DNA of 40,612 bases from IMG/VR virus record IMGVR_UViG_3300023181_000047, positions 1-40,612 of that record; one strand, written 5' to 3'. The stretch comes from a virus. A program made the position numbers and the translations under genes. Numbering within the stretch: the first letter of the stretch is position 1; each line of letters opens with the position of its first letter. This document shows positions 27,613 to 36,421 of this stretch, in pieces. The notes beneath the pieces are model-generated. The model was not told where the DNA came from. It made no database searches and saw nothing but the letters and a program-made list of their open reading frames with translations.

Positions 27613-29067
27613 CTAGCGCAGATGGCGTTCATAATAAACTCCCCCTGTCTCCGTACTCGTCAGCTTTCCATTGCCATCGTTGACGTAGCCTTGGATTTGC
27701 CTAGGAGCCGACTGGCCTTGGCCCTGTGATGGAGCGCCATACGAGTTAGCGCCATTAACCACAACGCGCAACGGAGAGGCAGCTTGCACCATTCTAGCCA
27801 TAGGCTGCGGTGCAATCCTCTGAGGAACACTCGCCCGCTGTGGAACAGGCATCTGAGGCCGTGCGCGAGGAAATGGAACATTGGCCGTGGCAATTGCAGG
27901 CCGCATAGATGGAAATGGCAGGGCGGCGAATTGTGGTCGCGTTAGCCCAGCCGGTCCGTTTATGCCAACATCGTAATTCTGCGCTGCAACTCCAGGCATG
28001 AGCCGCGCCGGAACCGATGGAGGCCGCAAGCCCAACTGTTCGGCGCGCTGATCGATGATATTGTTTGGCGCACTTCCTATAGGTCGCGTTGGATATGTCG
28101 CGATTACCTGCCCCGGAGCGCGGTCAATCTCTGCCTGTGTCGGAACCCCTCGCATAGGAACAGACGGCACAGAGCGGGTGATTGGCGGCTGGCCTAGATT
28201 GCTAGGGGGGATTTCCGGCAAGCGAGCAGGTGGGTATTGCGTAGCCTGAGGGCGCGGAGCCGATGGCGTGAGCGAACCCAGACCACCCGTAATTGTCGTC
28301 GGGGTGATGTTGGGGATATGGTATGAATAGATATTGTCGCCAGCATCCGTTAGGCGAGGCGTGTATGGGGTTGGCGCTGCGGCAAGCATGTCGCCCGCAC
28401 GTGTGGCATTGACGTTAGGCCTTTGCGCATTGAGCGACGCCATGGAGGGCGTGACGATATCGGGGGCGGATGGGCGAGGACGAGGTAGGGGCGTATTCGC
28501 AGACGGCGTTACCTGCGCATTCATCGCGGCGCTGCTCATCTGAGGATTGCGCATAAGCGAGAGGTCAGGGCTCATCGCTACGGGATTGGGAGGAACGCGA
28601 GGCGCAACCGTATCAGTCAGGCTTGCGACCTGATTGGGGATTTCGCCGGGAGGAACAGGCCGCGTTGGATAATAGAGATGGCCGTTACGCTCTATAGTCC
28701 CATATTTGTTCTGGCTATCGTGGAACGGCGAGTTTACGGCAGGCGTCTTGTAAAAGACCGCGCCGCCCGTGTAATCTGGACGAGTGCCCGATGTGACAAG
28801 CTCCAGCGCCCGTTCCGCTCTCTTGTAGATGTCGGAATCTTTGCTGAATTGCTGCGGGTTATTTCCTCCAGCGCCCGTATTCCATGTCGAATACTGCTTG
28901 TTCTCAAGAGCGGCTGCGGCAGGATCGGATGGGAAGCGCGGATCATTGGCGCGGTTGAAGATGGTCTGGATAACATCGGCCATACCCTCAACGCCTTCGC
29001 CCCTAGCTTCACCAAGGGCAGTGCGAATGAGAATGTCCTTTTGGTAGTCAGTTAGTTCGGTTGCCAT
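27613..29067 (-). CDS. SleB-type cell-wall hydrolase with long Pro-rich tail (virion-associated)
   Basis: 484 residues. The N-terminal 125 residues form a hydrolase_2/SleB domain: IRTALGEARGEGVEGMADVIQTIFNRA (Glu of GEA likely catalytic), KQYSTWN, TGGAVFYKTP and HLYYP. The remaining 350 residues are Pro/Arg-rich low complexity (RPRPSAPDI, PFPRARPQMP). Location among ejection-protein genes suggests it digests peptidoglycan as DNA enters the cell. GGAGG precedes the start. Confidence 0.82.
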   Translation of the reverse strand: MATELTDYQKDILIRTALGEARGEGVEGMADVIQTIFNRANDPRFPSDPAAAALENKQYSTWNTGAGGNNPQQFSKDSDIYKRAERALELVTSGTRPDYTGGAVFYKTPAVNSPFHDSQNKYGTIERNGHLYYPTRPVPPGEIPNQVASLTDTVAPRVPPNPVAMSPDLSLMRNPQMSSAAMNAQVTPSANTPLPRPRPSAPDIVTPSMASLNAQRPNVNATRAGDMLAAAPTPYTPRLTDAGDNIYSYHIPNITPTTITGGLGSLTPSAPRPQATQYPPARLPEIPPSNLGQPPITRSVPSVPMRGVPTQAEIDRAPGQVIATYPTRPIGSAPNNIIDQRAEQLGLRPPSVPARLMPGVAAQNYDVGINGPAGLTRPQFAALPFPSMRPAIATANVPFPRARPQMPVPQRASVPQRIAPQPMARMVQAASPLRVVVNGANSYGAPSQGQGQSAPRQIQGYVNDGNGKLTSTETGGVYYERHLR

Positions 29068-29113
29068 TGACCGCCTCCGGGCTTACACGCATATTAGAGG
29101 AAAGGAGATTGAG

Positions 29114-29236
29114 ATGACTACTAAGACCAAAGAACCCGTATTCCAGAGCGGCGGCGTTACGCGCCTGATCATAGCCGTGATCTGCTTTACCGTTGCATAT
29201 CACGGATTCTTCTGGCTCTCGTCTCAACTTCATTGA
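29114..29236 (+). CDS. Small membrane protein on the opposite strand within the late operon
   Basis: 40 residues: MTTKTKEPVFQSGGVTRLII then AVICFTVAYHGFFWLSSQLH. One membrane helix and a strong AAAGGAG site 7 bases before ATG. It fills the gap between two minus-strand virion genes and its stop overlaps the end of the upstream one. The antisense frame (29048-29233) starts in ATGA overlap but has an unlikely sequence and runs into the next gene. Confidence 0.5.
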   Translation: MTTKTKEPVFQSGGVTRLIIAVICFTVAYHGFFWLSSQLH

Positions 29237-31104
29237 GAAGCACTCACACTAGCGGGACTTCCCGTTCTGCCTAGGAGCGCTAGAGCGTTCTGAATAGAGG
29301 CTGGGAGGGCCATCTGACGAGCTACAGGGATATTCTCAGCGCCAATGACTTGGGCGGCTTTATTCGCTAGGCCTGTAGTTGCCCGCTCGCTTGCCACCTT
29401 ACCAATAGCGCCGAGAATAGGTGCGGCAACCATCCCTACTGGACCGCCTGCCATGCCACCCAAGGCCATGCCCGAAGCGCCGCCGATCCCGTTCGTAGCG
29501 GTATTGCCGCCAAAGCCAAACGTGCCGATAAGCTTGAGAAGGTTAGTGCGGCCAGTTCCGTTAACAACATCGCTAATTGCCTTCTTTTCAGCGGCGGTAA
29601 ATGTCGGCCACTCATCGCTCTTCATGATTGCACGGAAGGCGTTTCGAATGCCCTTTTCGGGGCCAGATGCTGCAATGGAGCCATTGGCGATGGCGTTTTC
29701 GATAGTATCGAGCTTGCTGGCTTTGTGCCAAGCCGAGATTCCCTTGAAGAGGTCATTGACCGCCTGAGATGGATCGCCACCTCCGAGGATATCATCGGGC
29801 TTTAGGCCACGAATCATGTCGTCTAGCTGGCGCACAACTGTTTTACCCAAGAGAGCATCCCGCCCCTTGGGGCTACCACTCACCTTTTGAGCAAGTTGGC
29901 GTAGGAGATGCAAATCCTTGATATCAACCGCAACGCCGCCCTGCGCAACTTCATTCGACACGCGAGACAATGTGTTGAGCAAGCCGATGGCCTGCTGGTC
30001 ATTGTCAGGGTTGATGCGGAGCTTGTTCGTGAAGGTCTTTACGTTGTCAAAGAACCGATTGAAAGCCGTATTGCTAACCGCAAGTGGGGTGCCGCCCGTA
30101 GCTGCCTCTAGAAGCTGGCTACCAGTAGAGAAAATCTCTGAAGCCTGAGGTGCGCCCTTAATGGCTGTATTCGTTAGGCGGTTCTGAAGGAAGCCCGTAA
30201 GGCCTTGGGCGACCCGATTGCCCGCGCTAGTGAGGGCCTGTCCAACCACAGGTACACCGAGGCCAATAGCAGACCCGGCAGCACCGCCCGCCAATCCGCC
30301 TTGATTGCGCTCATCCAAGCCGCCATTGGCTGTTCCGAAGCCCTGCGCATATCCAGTAATACCGCCTGTGGCCGTGGAAGCCGCTGCGGTTTTCAGGAAT
30401 TGTGGCAGCGTGGCCTTCTGAACATTCTGCGCTACCGTTGACAGAAGAGGGCCAGCCTTCGACATAGCATCAAACAGAAGCTTTCGACCGGGTCCGAAAG
30501 CGCCAAGGCTCCCGACCGTTTCGACCACGCCACCGGCCATGCCGTTTTGCTCTTGGCCTAGCCGGTAACGAGCCTCTTCAAGCTGCTGAACATCGTTAAA
30601 TGTCTGTTGTGCGCCGGGTCCACCGCCTCCCATAACCTGACGTAGACCGGAGCCGATACCAGCTACACCACCGGCAATCTCATCACTGAAACCCAGAACA
30701 CTTCCCGCCATGCCCTGTTGTGTGGGGTTGACAGGAGCCAGAACCGAACCGCTATACTCGGCCCATTGCTCATCATTCATATCAGGGAACTGCCCCTGCC
30801 TGACGCGCTCCAAAGCAGTGTCATAATTCATCTGTGCCGAATTAGGATCGGCTGATACCTGCGGAAGGTTCGGACGCTGGCCCGCAGCTACCTGTTCTCT
30901 TGCTCGCTGCGCTGCCCATTGTGCATACTGTGGCGAACCGGGAACCGAACCCGCTGGAGGCTGAGAATTATCTACGGCTGGAGCGGGGGAAGCGCCGATA
31001 GAGGCCGCTATTTCATCAACAGTGGAATTCTGCTGTTCTGGCGTCATGCTCAGAAAGCTATCGTCAACCGTTACCTTTTGGCCGTTGATCGTAAGCCTTG
31101 CCAT
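29230..31104 (-). CDS. Large internal (ejection) virion protein
   Basis: 624 residues; Ala/Gly-rich with several hydrophobic, potentially membrane-inserting segments (GMAGSVLGFSDEIAGGVAGI, AAGSAIGLGVPVVGQAL, GGASGMALGGMAGGPVGMVAAPI). N-terminus LTINGQKVTVDDSFLSMTPEQQNSTVDEIA is typical of phage proteins injected with the DNA. Third in a row of such genes, corresponding in position to P22 gp7/gp20/gp16. TAATG overlap with the gene before. Confidence 0.72.
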   Translation of the reverse strand: MARLTINGQKVTVDDSFLSMTPEQQNSTVDEIAASIGASPAPAVDNSQPPAGSVPGSPQYAQWAAQRAREQVAAGQRPNLPQVSADPNSAQMNYDTALERVRQGQFPDMNDEQWAEYSGSVLAPVNPTQQGMAGSVLGFSDEIAGGVAGIGSGLRQVMGGGGPGAQQTFNDVQQLEEARYRLGQEQNGMAGGVVETVGSLGAFGPGRKLLFDAMSKAGPLLSTVAQNVQKATLPQFLKTAAASTATGGITGYAQGFGTANGGLDERNQGGLAGGAAGSAIGLGVPVVGQALTSAGNRVAQGLTGFLQNRLTNTAIKGAPQASEIFSTGSQLLEAATGGTPLAVSNTAFNRFFDNVKTFTNKLRINPDNDQQAIGLLNTLSRVSNEVAQGGVAVDIKDLHLLRQLAQKVSGSPKGRDALLGKTVVRQLDDMIRGLKPDDILGGGDPSQAVNDLFKGISAWHKASKLDTIENAIANGSIAASGPEKGIRNAFRAIMKSDEWPTFTAAEKKAISDVVNGTGRTNLLKLIGTFGFGGNTATNGIGGASGMALGGMAGGPVGMVAAPILGAIGKVASERATTGLANKAAQVIGAENIPVARQMALPASIQNALALLGRTGSPASVSASQ

Positions 31105-32234
31105 TATTGATCCACCGTGAAGGAAACGCCAGATGAGGTAGTGCGAGGCCCATTAGGCTGTTGATTAGCCCCGCCTGTGAACTGAGTTCCGCCAGCAATA
31201 CGCCGCGCATTCTCAAGGCCACGAGCATAAATATCACGAGCCTCTTTTACCGCCTTGATAAAATCGGCTTCTGTTGTGGCGGTGGAAGCCCGATAAATAG
31301 CCTGAGTGCCCTTCGCGCCCTCTACTTCCGAGATTGCCCCGCTGCCCTTCATGGTATCGAGGGCCTGCAAGAATGCTTGCCCCTGCGTCTGGTCAAGCCG
31401 GGTCTGGAAGTTTGCCTTCTCGGTTCCTCTGATAGCCGGGAGATATTGGCCGGTAGGAATACCGAACGTATTGCCGAACTGCTCCTTCATCCCAGCGTTA
31501 GCTACCGGCTGACCGTCTGGCCCTGTCACAACGTTGCTGTTCTCATCCGTTTGGTAAATCAGCCCATCAAGATTACGGAGTGCAAATTCAGCGTTCGCTT
31601 CGATGGAAGGCAAGTCAAGAGCGCCCTGCCCCACGCCAGCACCGTACTTAGCCCCAGCGGATCGCTCGGCGTTAAGAGCGCCGGGATCGAATGTCATGCC
31701 TTCTGGGAGCGCCGAAGGGACAAAACCATTCTGACCAACCTGAGCCGGGACGATGTTACCCTGCGGATCGCGAAGCGTATAGACCGTATTGCCTAGCTGA
31801 CCGCTTCCGCCACCAGCGCCCCCAAACACCTGAGCAATGGCTGTATCTCGGTCAACGCCTTGACCCACAAGATAGTCAACGTCCTGCATATTTGAGGTAG
31901 GGTCCATGCCTTCGGCGGGCTGCATGCGCCTGAAGGCCTCTGTCATCGCCGCGCCGCCCTGCCCTGCCTCCACGAGCGGAACAAGATCGGTATAGCCCTG
32001 CGAATTAAGCCAATCAGCCGTGGACTTTAGTTCGGCGGCTTTAGCGGCTTTCTCAGCGCCCTGTTCTGCACGATAGTCATCAATGCCAGCGCCAGTGGCA
32101 AGGCCCTGCGCAGCACCGCCCCAGCCACCCGATGCAAGGCCTGCACCAAAGTTGGTAATAGCATTGCGGTTAGAGCTAAGGGTTCTGTAGAGCGGATTAT
32201 CGCTAAATCCGAGTGATTCACCAATGCGGGCCAT
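31104..32234 (-). CDS. Internal (ejection) virion protein
   Basis: 376 residues from ATG 32234, in TAATG overlap. The N-terminus (LYRTLSSNRNAITNFGAGLASGGWGGAAQGLATG) is glycine-rich and membrane-active in look. Segments DVDYLVGQGVDRDTAIAQVFGG and TVYTLRDPQGNIVPAQVG follow, and the C-terminal half is helical (EADFIKAVKEARDIYARGLENA). Role inferred from composition and place. Confidence 0.7.
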   Translation of the reverse strand: MARIGESLGFSDNPLYRTLSSNRNAITNFGAGLASGGWGGAAQGLATGAGIDDYRAEQGAEKAAKAAELKSTADWLNSQGYTDLVPLVEAGQGGAAMTEAFRRMQPAEGMDPTSNMQDVDYLVGQGVDRDTAIAQVFGGAGGGSGQLGNTVYTLRDPQGNIVPAQVGQNGFVPSALPEGMTFDPGALNAERSAGAKYGAGVGQGALDLPSIEANAEFALRNLDGLIYQTDENSNVVTGPDGQPVANAGMKEQFGNTFGIPTGQYLPAIRGTEKANFQTRLDQTQGQAFLQALDTMKGSGAISEVEGAKGTQAIYRASTATTEADFIKAVKEARDIYARGLENARRIAGGTQFTGGANQQPNGPRTTSSGVSFTVDQ

Positions 32235-32962
32235 TAGAAGAATGCTCCTGCTGCTGCCGTTCCGACGCCAAGTGCTGTTTCCCACCATGGGCGCTGTGGC
32301 GTCGTCATGGTGCCCGTCTGCGTGGTGCCTGAGGCTGGGGCTGTCCCGCTGAAAATACTTGCGCCACGTTGCAAATTATTCCATCCAGCGTTGTTCGTAA
32401 CGTCGAAGATACGCGCCTTATCCTGAGCCTGAGCCGAATTGTAAGCGTCTTGGATTTGACCGGCCTGAAGGAACGCAGAACCTGGCATTTGAGACGCGGA
32501 GTAGAGGCCTGGGAGGTTCTGAATAGCCTGCTGCTGCCTGCCATAATCGAGGCTTCCAAGCGCGTTCGTGGCGCTCTCTGCTACGTTCTGAGAGTGAGTA
32601 TCGCCCCCAAATCGTCCATTAGTTGCAAACACTGAGTTAGAGGCCGTAATCGCATCATCCAGCACTCTACGGCGCGTAGGGTCATCAACCACATTGCCAT
32701 TTGCAATATTAGCCTGTTGTCCAATCGCCGTGCTAATTCCGTTCGAGAACAACGAATTGTTGGGATTGTTGGCGATAGAATCGATGCCGGATTGTGTCTG
32801 GCTAGACATTCCCGGAACCATGCTCTCGGTGTATGGCTTTACACCCGCATTAAGCTGCGTATTGAGTTGGTTGCCGATTGTCGTTGCAGCCGCCTGCATC
32901 GCCGGATTGGTCGGCGCGCTGCTCTGTACTGTGGTTTGGGTGTCTGTACCGCCGCCGCCCAT
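32234..32962 (-). CDS. Ejection protein, P22 gp7-like by position
   Basis: 242 residues. It starts MGGGGTDTQTTVQSSAPTNP; Gln/Asn/Ser-rich throughout (NNPNNSLFSNGISTAIGQQANIAN, RQQQAIQNLPGLYSA) and ends with a hydrophobic GVGTAAAGAFF tail. Proteins with this opening precede the other ejection proteins in P22-like modules. TAATG coupling at both ends. Confidence 0.68.
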   Translation of the reverse strand: MGGGGTDTQTTVQSSAPTNPAMQAAATTIGNQLNTQLNAGVKPYTESMVPGMSSQTQSGIDSIANNPNNSLFSNGISTAIGQQANIANGNVVDDPTRRRVLDDAITASNSVFATNGRFGGDTHSQNVAESATNALGSLDYGRQQQAIQNLPGLYSASQMPGSAFLQAGQIQDAYNSAQAQDKARIFDVTNNAGWNNLQRGASIFSGTAPASGTTQTGTMTTPQRPWWETALGVGTAAAGAFF

Positions 32963-33384
32963 TATGCTACCAACTTTCTTTCGATGCCGTTCTTCGCGCC
33001 ACTAAACGGCGTGTATTCCGGCAAAATCCTATTCCAGTCACGACCACAAATCCGATGGGCCTTGCACCCTGCCAACTTGGCGACGTTCTCAATTGCTCCG
33101 ACAGCTTCGCGAATAAGGGACAGGCGCGCCTTGGGCCCACCCTCAATCTTGCCAGCAATTGCAGTCGTCCAAGCCACTAAACCGTCATCCTCATCAAGCG
33201 TTACGACCCAAAGACCTTGAGCGCCGTCTTCGACCTCAAACAGCAATGCCGAACCTTGGGTTAGCCTATCATAAAGGCTTTGGACGTTATAGGTCGGGTC
33301 TTGGCGAATAGCGGGCCATAGAGCCTGCACAACCACCGGCCATAGACGCTCAATCCTGCCTCTTTCCATCATGGAAACTTGCAT
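32962..33384 (-). CDS. Conserved phage protein, GNAT-like pattern
   Basis: 140 residues from ATG 33384 (TGATG). Layout RLWPVVVQALWPAIRQ, LFEVEDGAQGLWVVTLD, LIREAVGAIENVAKLAGC, HRICGRDWNRILPEYTPFS resembles the acetyltransferase-like proteins that accompany head/tail genes of podoviruses. No catalytic residues can be assigned. Function in particle assembly or host modification unknown. Confidence 0.65.
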   Translation of the reverse strand: MQVSMMERGRIERLWPVVVQALWPAIRQDPTYNVQSLYDRLTQGSALLFEVEDGAQGLWVVTLDEDDGLVAWTTAIAGKIEGGPKARLSLIREAVGAIENVAKLAGCKAHRICGRDWNRILPEYTPFSGAKNGIERKLVA

Positions 33385-33731
33385 CACATCGCCGTCCTGT
33401 CGCCAGGGATATACGTCACCAGAACGTCTATCTGATTTGCCGCAGATGCCGTAGCCCTAAGCTGCTGATTGGCCTTGAGCACAAGGATAACATCGCGCGT
33501 GTATTCCTGCTTAGCAGTCATGGGCGCTGCAAACCGCAGATAGTATGAAATCCCGCTTTCGGTATCGTACTTTTCAAGCGTCAGGGCTGGCGTTGCGCCC
33601 GCAATCTCAGTCGCATAGATGCCGATAACGGTTGCGCCAGCCTGCTTGCCGTCCACAATCACCGTTGGGGTTGTGGTGGTCAGCTTCTTCTCTGCCGGGA
33701 GTAGAGCGCCGCCTTGGATCGTAAAGCTCAT
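33384..33731 (-). CDS. Small structural protein downstream of gp10-like
   Basis: 115 residues (MSFTIQGGALLPAEKKLTTT...). Beta-rich, with TPTVIVDGKQAGATVIGIYATE and YTRDVILVLKANQQLRATA. Similar small proteins follow stabilisation proteins in podovirus modules. ATGA overlap with the upstream gene. Confidence 0.7.
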   Translation of the reverse strand: MSFTIQGGALLPAEKKLTTTTPTVIVDGKQAGATVIGIYATEIAGATPALTLEKYDTESGISYYLRFAAPMTAKQEYTRDVILVLKANQQLRATASAANQIDVLVTYIPGDRTAM

Positions 33732-35179
33732 CGCGGGCCTCCGCTCGATGCGGTAATTCCATCGACGCCCTTAACGTAGGTCCATGCATCATTGGCAGGA
33801 ACCTCCCATTCGAAGGCGATATTCTTGCCGCGCCCGCGCTGTGGAGTGCGCCCGCTATACTGCTTAGCCACAGCACCCTTCCACGTGATTGGAGCGGATA
33901 GGCTATCCGTCACACCGATTCGAAGAGTGGAGTTGGGCGCATCATCAATCGGTGTTGCCCAATTAATCATTGCGGTTGTGGGGCTGTTTTGAGCCGTTCC
34001 GGTAATCGTCGCGGCCATTGCATCGCCTGAGAAGATCGCAAAGATACCATCGGATCCGAGAGCCGCTAGGAACTGCTCACCGCCCTGCCAAAACCGATCA
34101 TTGAACGGAATGGCTGGCATACTGTCCCATGTAGGCCAGATAGCCCCCGCTGCATCCCACGTGTAACCGGATGTAGCAAGACGGCTTAGGAACGTAATAT
34201 CGGTGTCCCATGTAAACCAACGTCGCGTGATGTTCGGACCCCAGCTATAGCCGAGAACCATGCCGGTAGAGGGCACAAGCCAAAGAACGATCTTCCGAGC
34301 CGGATCAATCGCAGCTTGAACGTCCTTCAATTGCGTCGTCGGCACCATTCGCAGGAACCATTTATCAACAAACCCATCCCCAATGGCCTCTAGGCCTGCT
34401 TGGGAGAAGCGCCAGAAGCCGTTTGTGGATAGGAAGTACACAACACCATCGAAACCGATGATCGACCGCTTGCCGACGCTGCCACGCCCATCCGCAATTT
34501 CCTGAAGCGACCATAGAGCGCCGCCCCCAGCATTGCCGAATTGGATAAGACGCATGGCATTGCGCTGAAAGATAACAGCCGCGCCGCTCTTGAGGGTTAC
34601 GCCGCCAATCAGTTCGCCACCTGTTTCCACTGGCTGCTTGGTCGCAGCGCCATCCTTCCAATCATTCTGTTGATTGAAGTCAGAGTTGCGAATGAGCCGG
34701 TTATTGCGGTTTCCTGCCCCGTCCTTTGCGTCTAGGCCGAAAACCATGTTGGCGTTGATGAAGATTTCGCGAGGATCGCCAGCATCCGCGATATACGTTG
34801 GCGGCGTGTTCAACTCGATATTGTAGGACCAGAGCCCATCAGTGGTGTTAGTATAGAGCAACAGGTCGCCAAACTGCTCCGCAGACCAATCATCGCCCGG
34901 TGTGCAGCTATAGCCGTTATCGACCAGAGAATAGGCGTAGGAGGCGTCAACGCGGTAGAAGGCGTCTGATGTGAAGAAGAACACCTGTGCCGTTCCATCG
35001 CGCTTAATGCAGGTTATGCCGCCTCTTGGAGCGCCGGGGAGAGCATCAGTTCCGGGTTTAACAAGACTAGGTGCGGGACCATAACCATCAGGCGTAGGCA
35101 AAACACCCTCTGCCTGAGTGCAGACACCCACGGTATTAGCTTCAGCATCAGGAGCGAATGGGCCAAATACGTACTGCAT
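33728..35179 (-). CDS. Packaged-DNA stabilisation protein, P22 gp10-like tail hub
   Basis: 483 residues, close to P22 gp10 (472). Beta-propeller-like layout: GVCTQAEGVLPTPDGYGPAPSL, repeated blades with Trp/Tyr (DGLWSYNIE, FWRFSQAG, RRWFTWDTD), the central segment SGAAVIFQRNAMRLIQFG, and DGRGSVGKRSIIGFDGVVYFLSTNGFW, which is highly characteristic of the family. It plugs the tail after packaging and forms the hub to which the tailspike attaches. Confidence 0.88.
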   Translation of the reverse strand: MQYVFGPFAPDAEANTVGVCTQAEGVLPTPDGYGPAPSLVKPGTDALPGAPRGGITCIKRDGTAQVFFFTSDAFYRVDASYAYSLVDNGYSCTPGDDWSAEQFGDLLLYTNTTDGLWSYNIELNTPPTYIADAGDPREIFINANMVFGLDAKDGAGNRNNRLIRNSDFNQQNDWKDGAATKQPVETGGELIGGVTLKSGAAVIFQRNAMRLIQFGNAGGGALWSLQEIADGRGSVGKRSIIGFDGVVYFLSTNGFWRFSQAGLEAIGDGFVDKWFLRMVPTTQLKDVQAAIDPARKIVLWLVPSTGMVLGYSWGPNITRRWFTWDTDITFLSRLATSGYTWDAAGAIWPTWDSMPAIPFNDRFWQGGEQFLAALGSDGIFAIFSGDAMAATITGTAQNSPTTAMINWATPIDDAPNSTLRIGVTDSLSAPITWKGAVAKQYSGRTPQRGRGKNIAFEWEVPANDAWTYVKGVDGITASSGGPR

Positions 35180-35832
35180 TACCAGCTTGTCGGGATGATA
35201 TTCCCGCTCCCAATCTTCGCATGCGTTTCAGAGCGGAGGGTTGACAGTGCGCGCTGTTCGGCTAGCGCCATACGAGCGGCCAAGGCCTCGTCCTCAACGA
35301 TGTTGATGGCAAAGGAGAGCTTTGCCCCGGCACGGACTAGCTGAAATGCCTCATTCATCCACGGGTTGTCATTCACCAGATCGTCGGCTGGTTCCGGCAC
35401 TTTCATGTGACCAAGAATGCGGATTTCGTATGCCTTGTTCGGCATTGGATAGATGCGAATGCCGCGATTGATGTATGCGTAATTATACGGCATGCCGGTG
35501 GATTGATTGTCGTCGGCAAGCCCTTCAAGCCAATCATATTCGACGCGCTGGAGGGTCATGGTGTTCTTGCCGCCCTCACGAATCAGCGTTTCATCAACGC
35601 GATAGAACTCAGCGCCAATCGTGCCGGTCAATGTGGGGGTGTTATAGGTGTAGAGATCGGTTCCCGCGACTGTGTTAAACGTCAGCGTCCGAAACTCATT
35701 AAAATAGAAGCGCTTGGGCTGATATGTTCGGATGGCGTCTGAAATAGAGGCGTCGATATCAGCGCCCCATTGTGCCTCATCTCGCTCAAGATCGCGGAGA
35801 ACGCGGAGTCTAAGGTCAGCACGGGTAGCCAT
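35179..35832 (-). CDS. Head-to-tail adaptor/connector (gp4-like)
   Basis: 217 residues (MATRADLRLRVLRDLERDEA...). N-terminal helices include SDAIRTYQPKRFYFNEF; the centre has DLYTYNTPTLTGTIGAEFYRV and the segment NRGIRIYPMPNKAYEIRILGHMKVPE, the usual connector layout in which a helical bundle is interrupted by a beta region. TAATG-coupled to the gp10-like gene. It would bind under the portal ring. Confidence 0.8.
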   Translation of the reverse strand: MATRADLRLRVLRDLERDEAQWGADIDASISDAIRTYQPKRFYFNEFRTLTFNTVAGTDLYTYNTPTLTGTIGAEFYRVDETLIREGGKNTMTLQRVEYDWLEGLADDNQSTGMPYNYAYINRGIRIYPMPNKAYEIRILGHMKVPEPADDLVNDNPWMNEAFQLVRAGAKLSFAINIVEDEALAARMALAEQRALSTLRSETHAKIGSGNIIPTSW

Positions 35833-35834
35833 CT

Positions 35835-35987
35835 TTACCCCTTACAGGATTTCTCGTGCCGCCATAGTCCGGTGCCAATGTGGCGCTTACAGACTCTGCA
35901 GTGACCCTTGGGAGTTAGCGGCTCTACCTTGGGCGGGGATAGGCGCGGCGAGAATAAACCCGCCGCAACCTTGGTCATGATCCGCAT
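35835..35987 (-). CDS. 50-residue zinc-finger-like protein
   Basis: MRIMTKVAAGLFSPRLSPPK ... GHCRVCKRHIGTGLWRHEKSCKG. The C-terminus has C-x2-C-x11-H-x4-C, a C2HC finger pattern. Starts in TAATG overlap with the gene before. Its place between head and connector genes gives no clear role. Confidence 0.6.
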   Translation of the reverse strand: MRIMTKVAAGLFSPRLSPPKVEPLTPKGHCRVCKRHIGTGLWRHEKSCKG

Positions 35988-36409
35988 TAGCGGTCTTTGT
36001 CATTCACGAACGTAACGACCACGTAAGCTTCGCCGGTCGTCGCGGCGGTGCCTGTCTGTGTGTATTTCACAAACATCTGGCTATCAGCGGCCAGTGGGCC
36101 AGCAGCCGTACCAGTTGGGGTAAGGTTGAGCTTATAGCCTGGAGTTGCCGGGATAGACTGAGCATTGGTCACGATATTATCGTAAGCCGTGGAGTTGGTG
36201 CCGACCGTCAGAACGTTGGTCGTGGCCGCATTGAACGCGGTTGTGACGTAAACGTAGCTCTCAAGGATGATAGAGCCCTTGCGGAGCCATTCAACGGGGA
36301 TGCCGCCAGCCGCGCCAGCATCCGCAAAGGTGATCTTCTTGCGAATGTAGCAGACGGTATTCGGTACGTTCTCACGACCCTTAGGCGTTGCAGTGTCATT
36401 GGTTGCCAT
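35987..36409 (-). CDS. Probable capsid decoration or minor head protein
   Basis: 140 residues (MATNDTATPKGRENVPNTVC...), preceded by AAGGAG. Beta-rich with AESYVYVTTAF-like strands, TTNVLTVGTNST and GEAYVVVTFVN. It directly follows the major capsid gene, where decoration or head-stabilising proteins usually lie. Confidence 0.7.
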   Translation of the reverse strand: MATNDTATPKGRENVPNTVCYIRKKITFADAGAAGGIPVEWLRKGSIILESYVYVTTAFNAATTNVLTVGTNSTAYDNIVTNAQSIPATPGYKLNLTPTGTAAGPLAADSQMFVKYTQTGTAATTGEAYVVVTFVNDKDR

Positions 36410-36421
36410 CAGGCTTACTCC

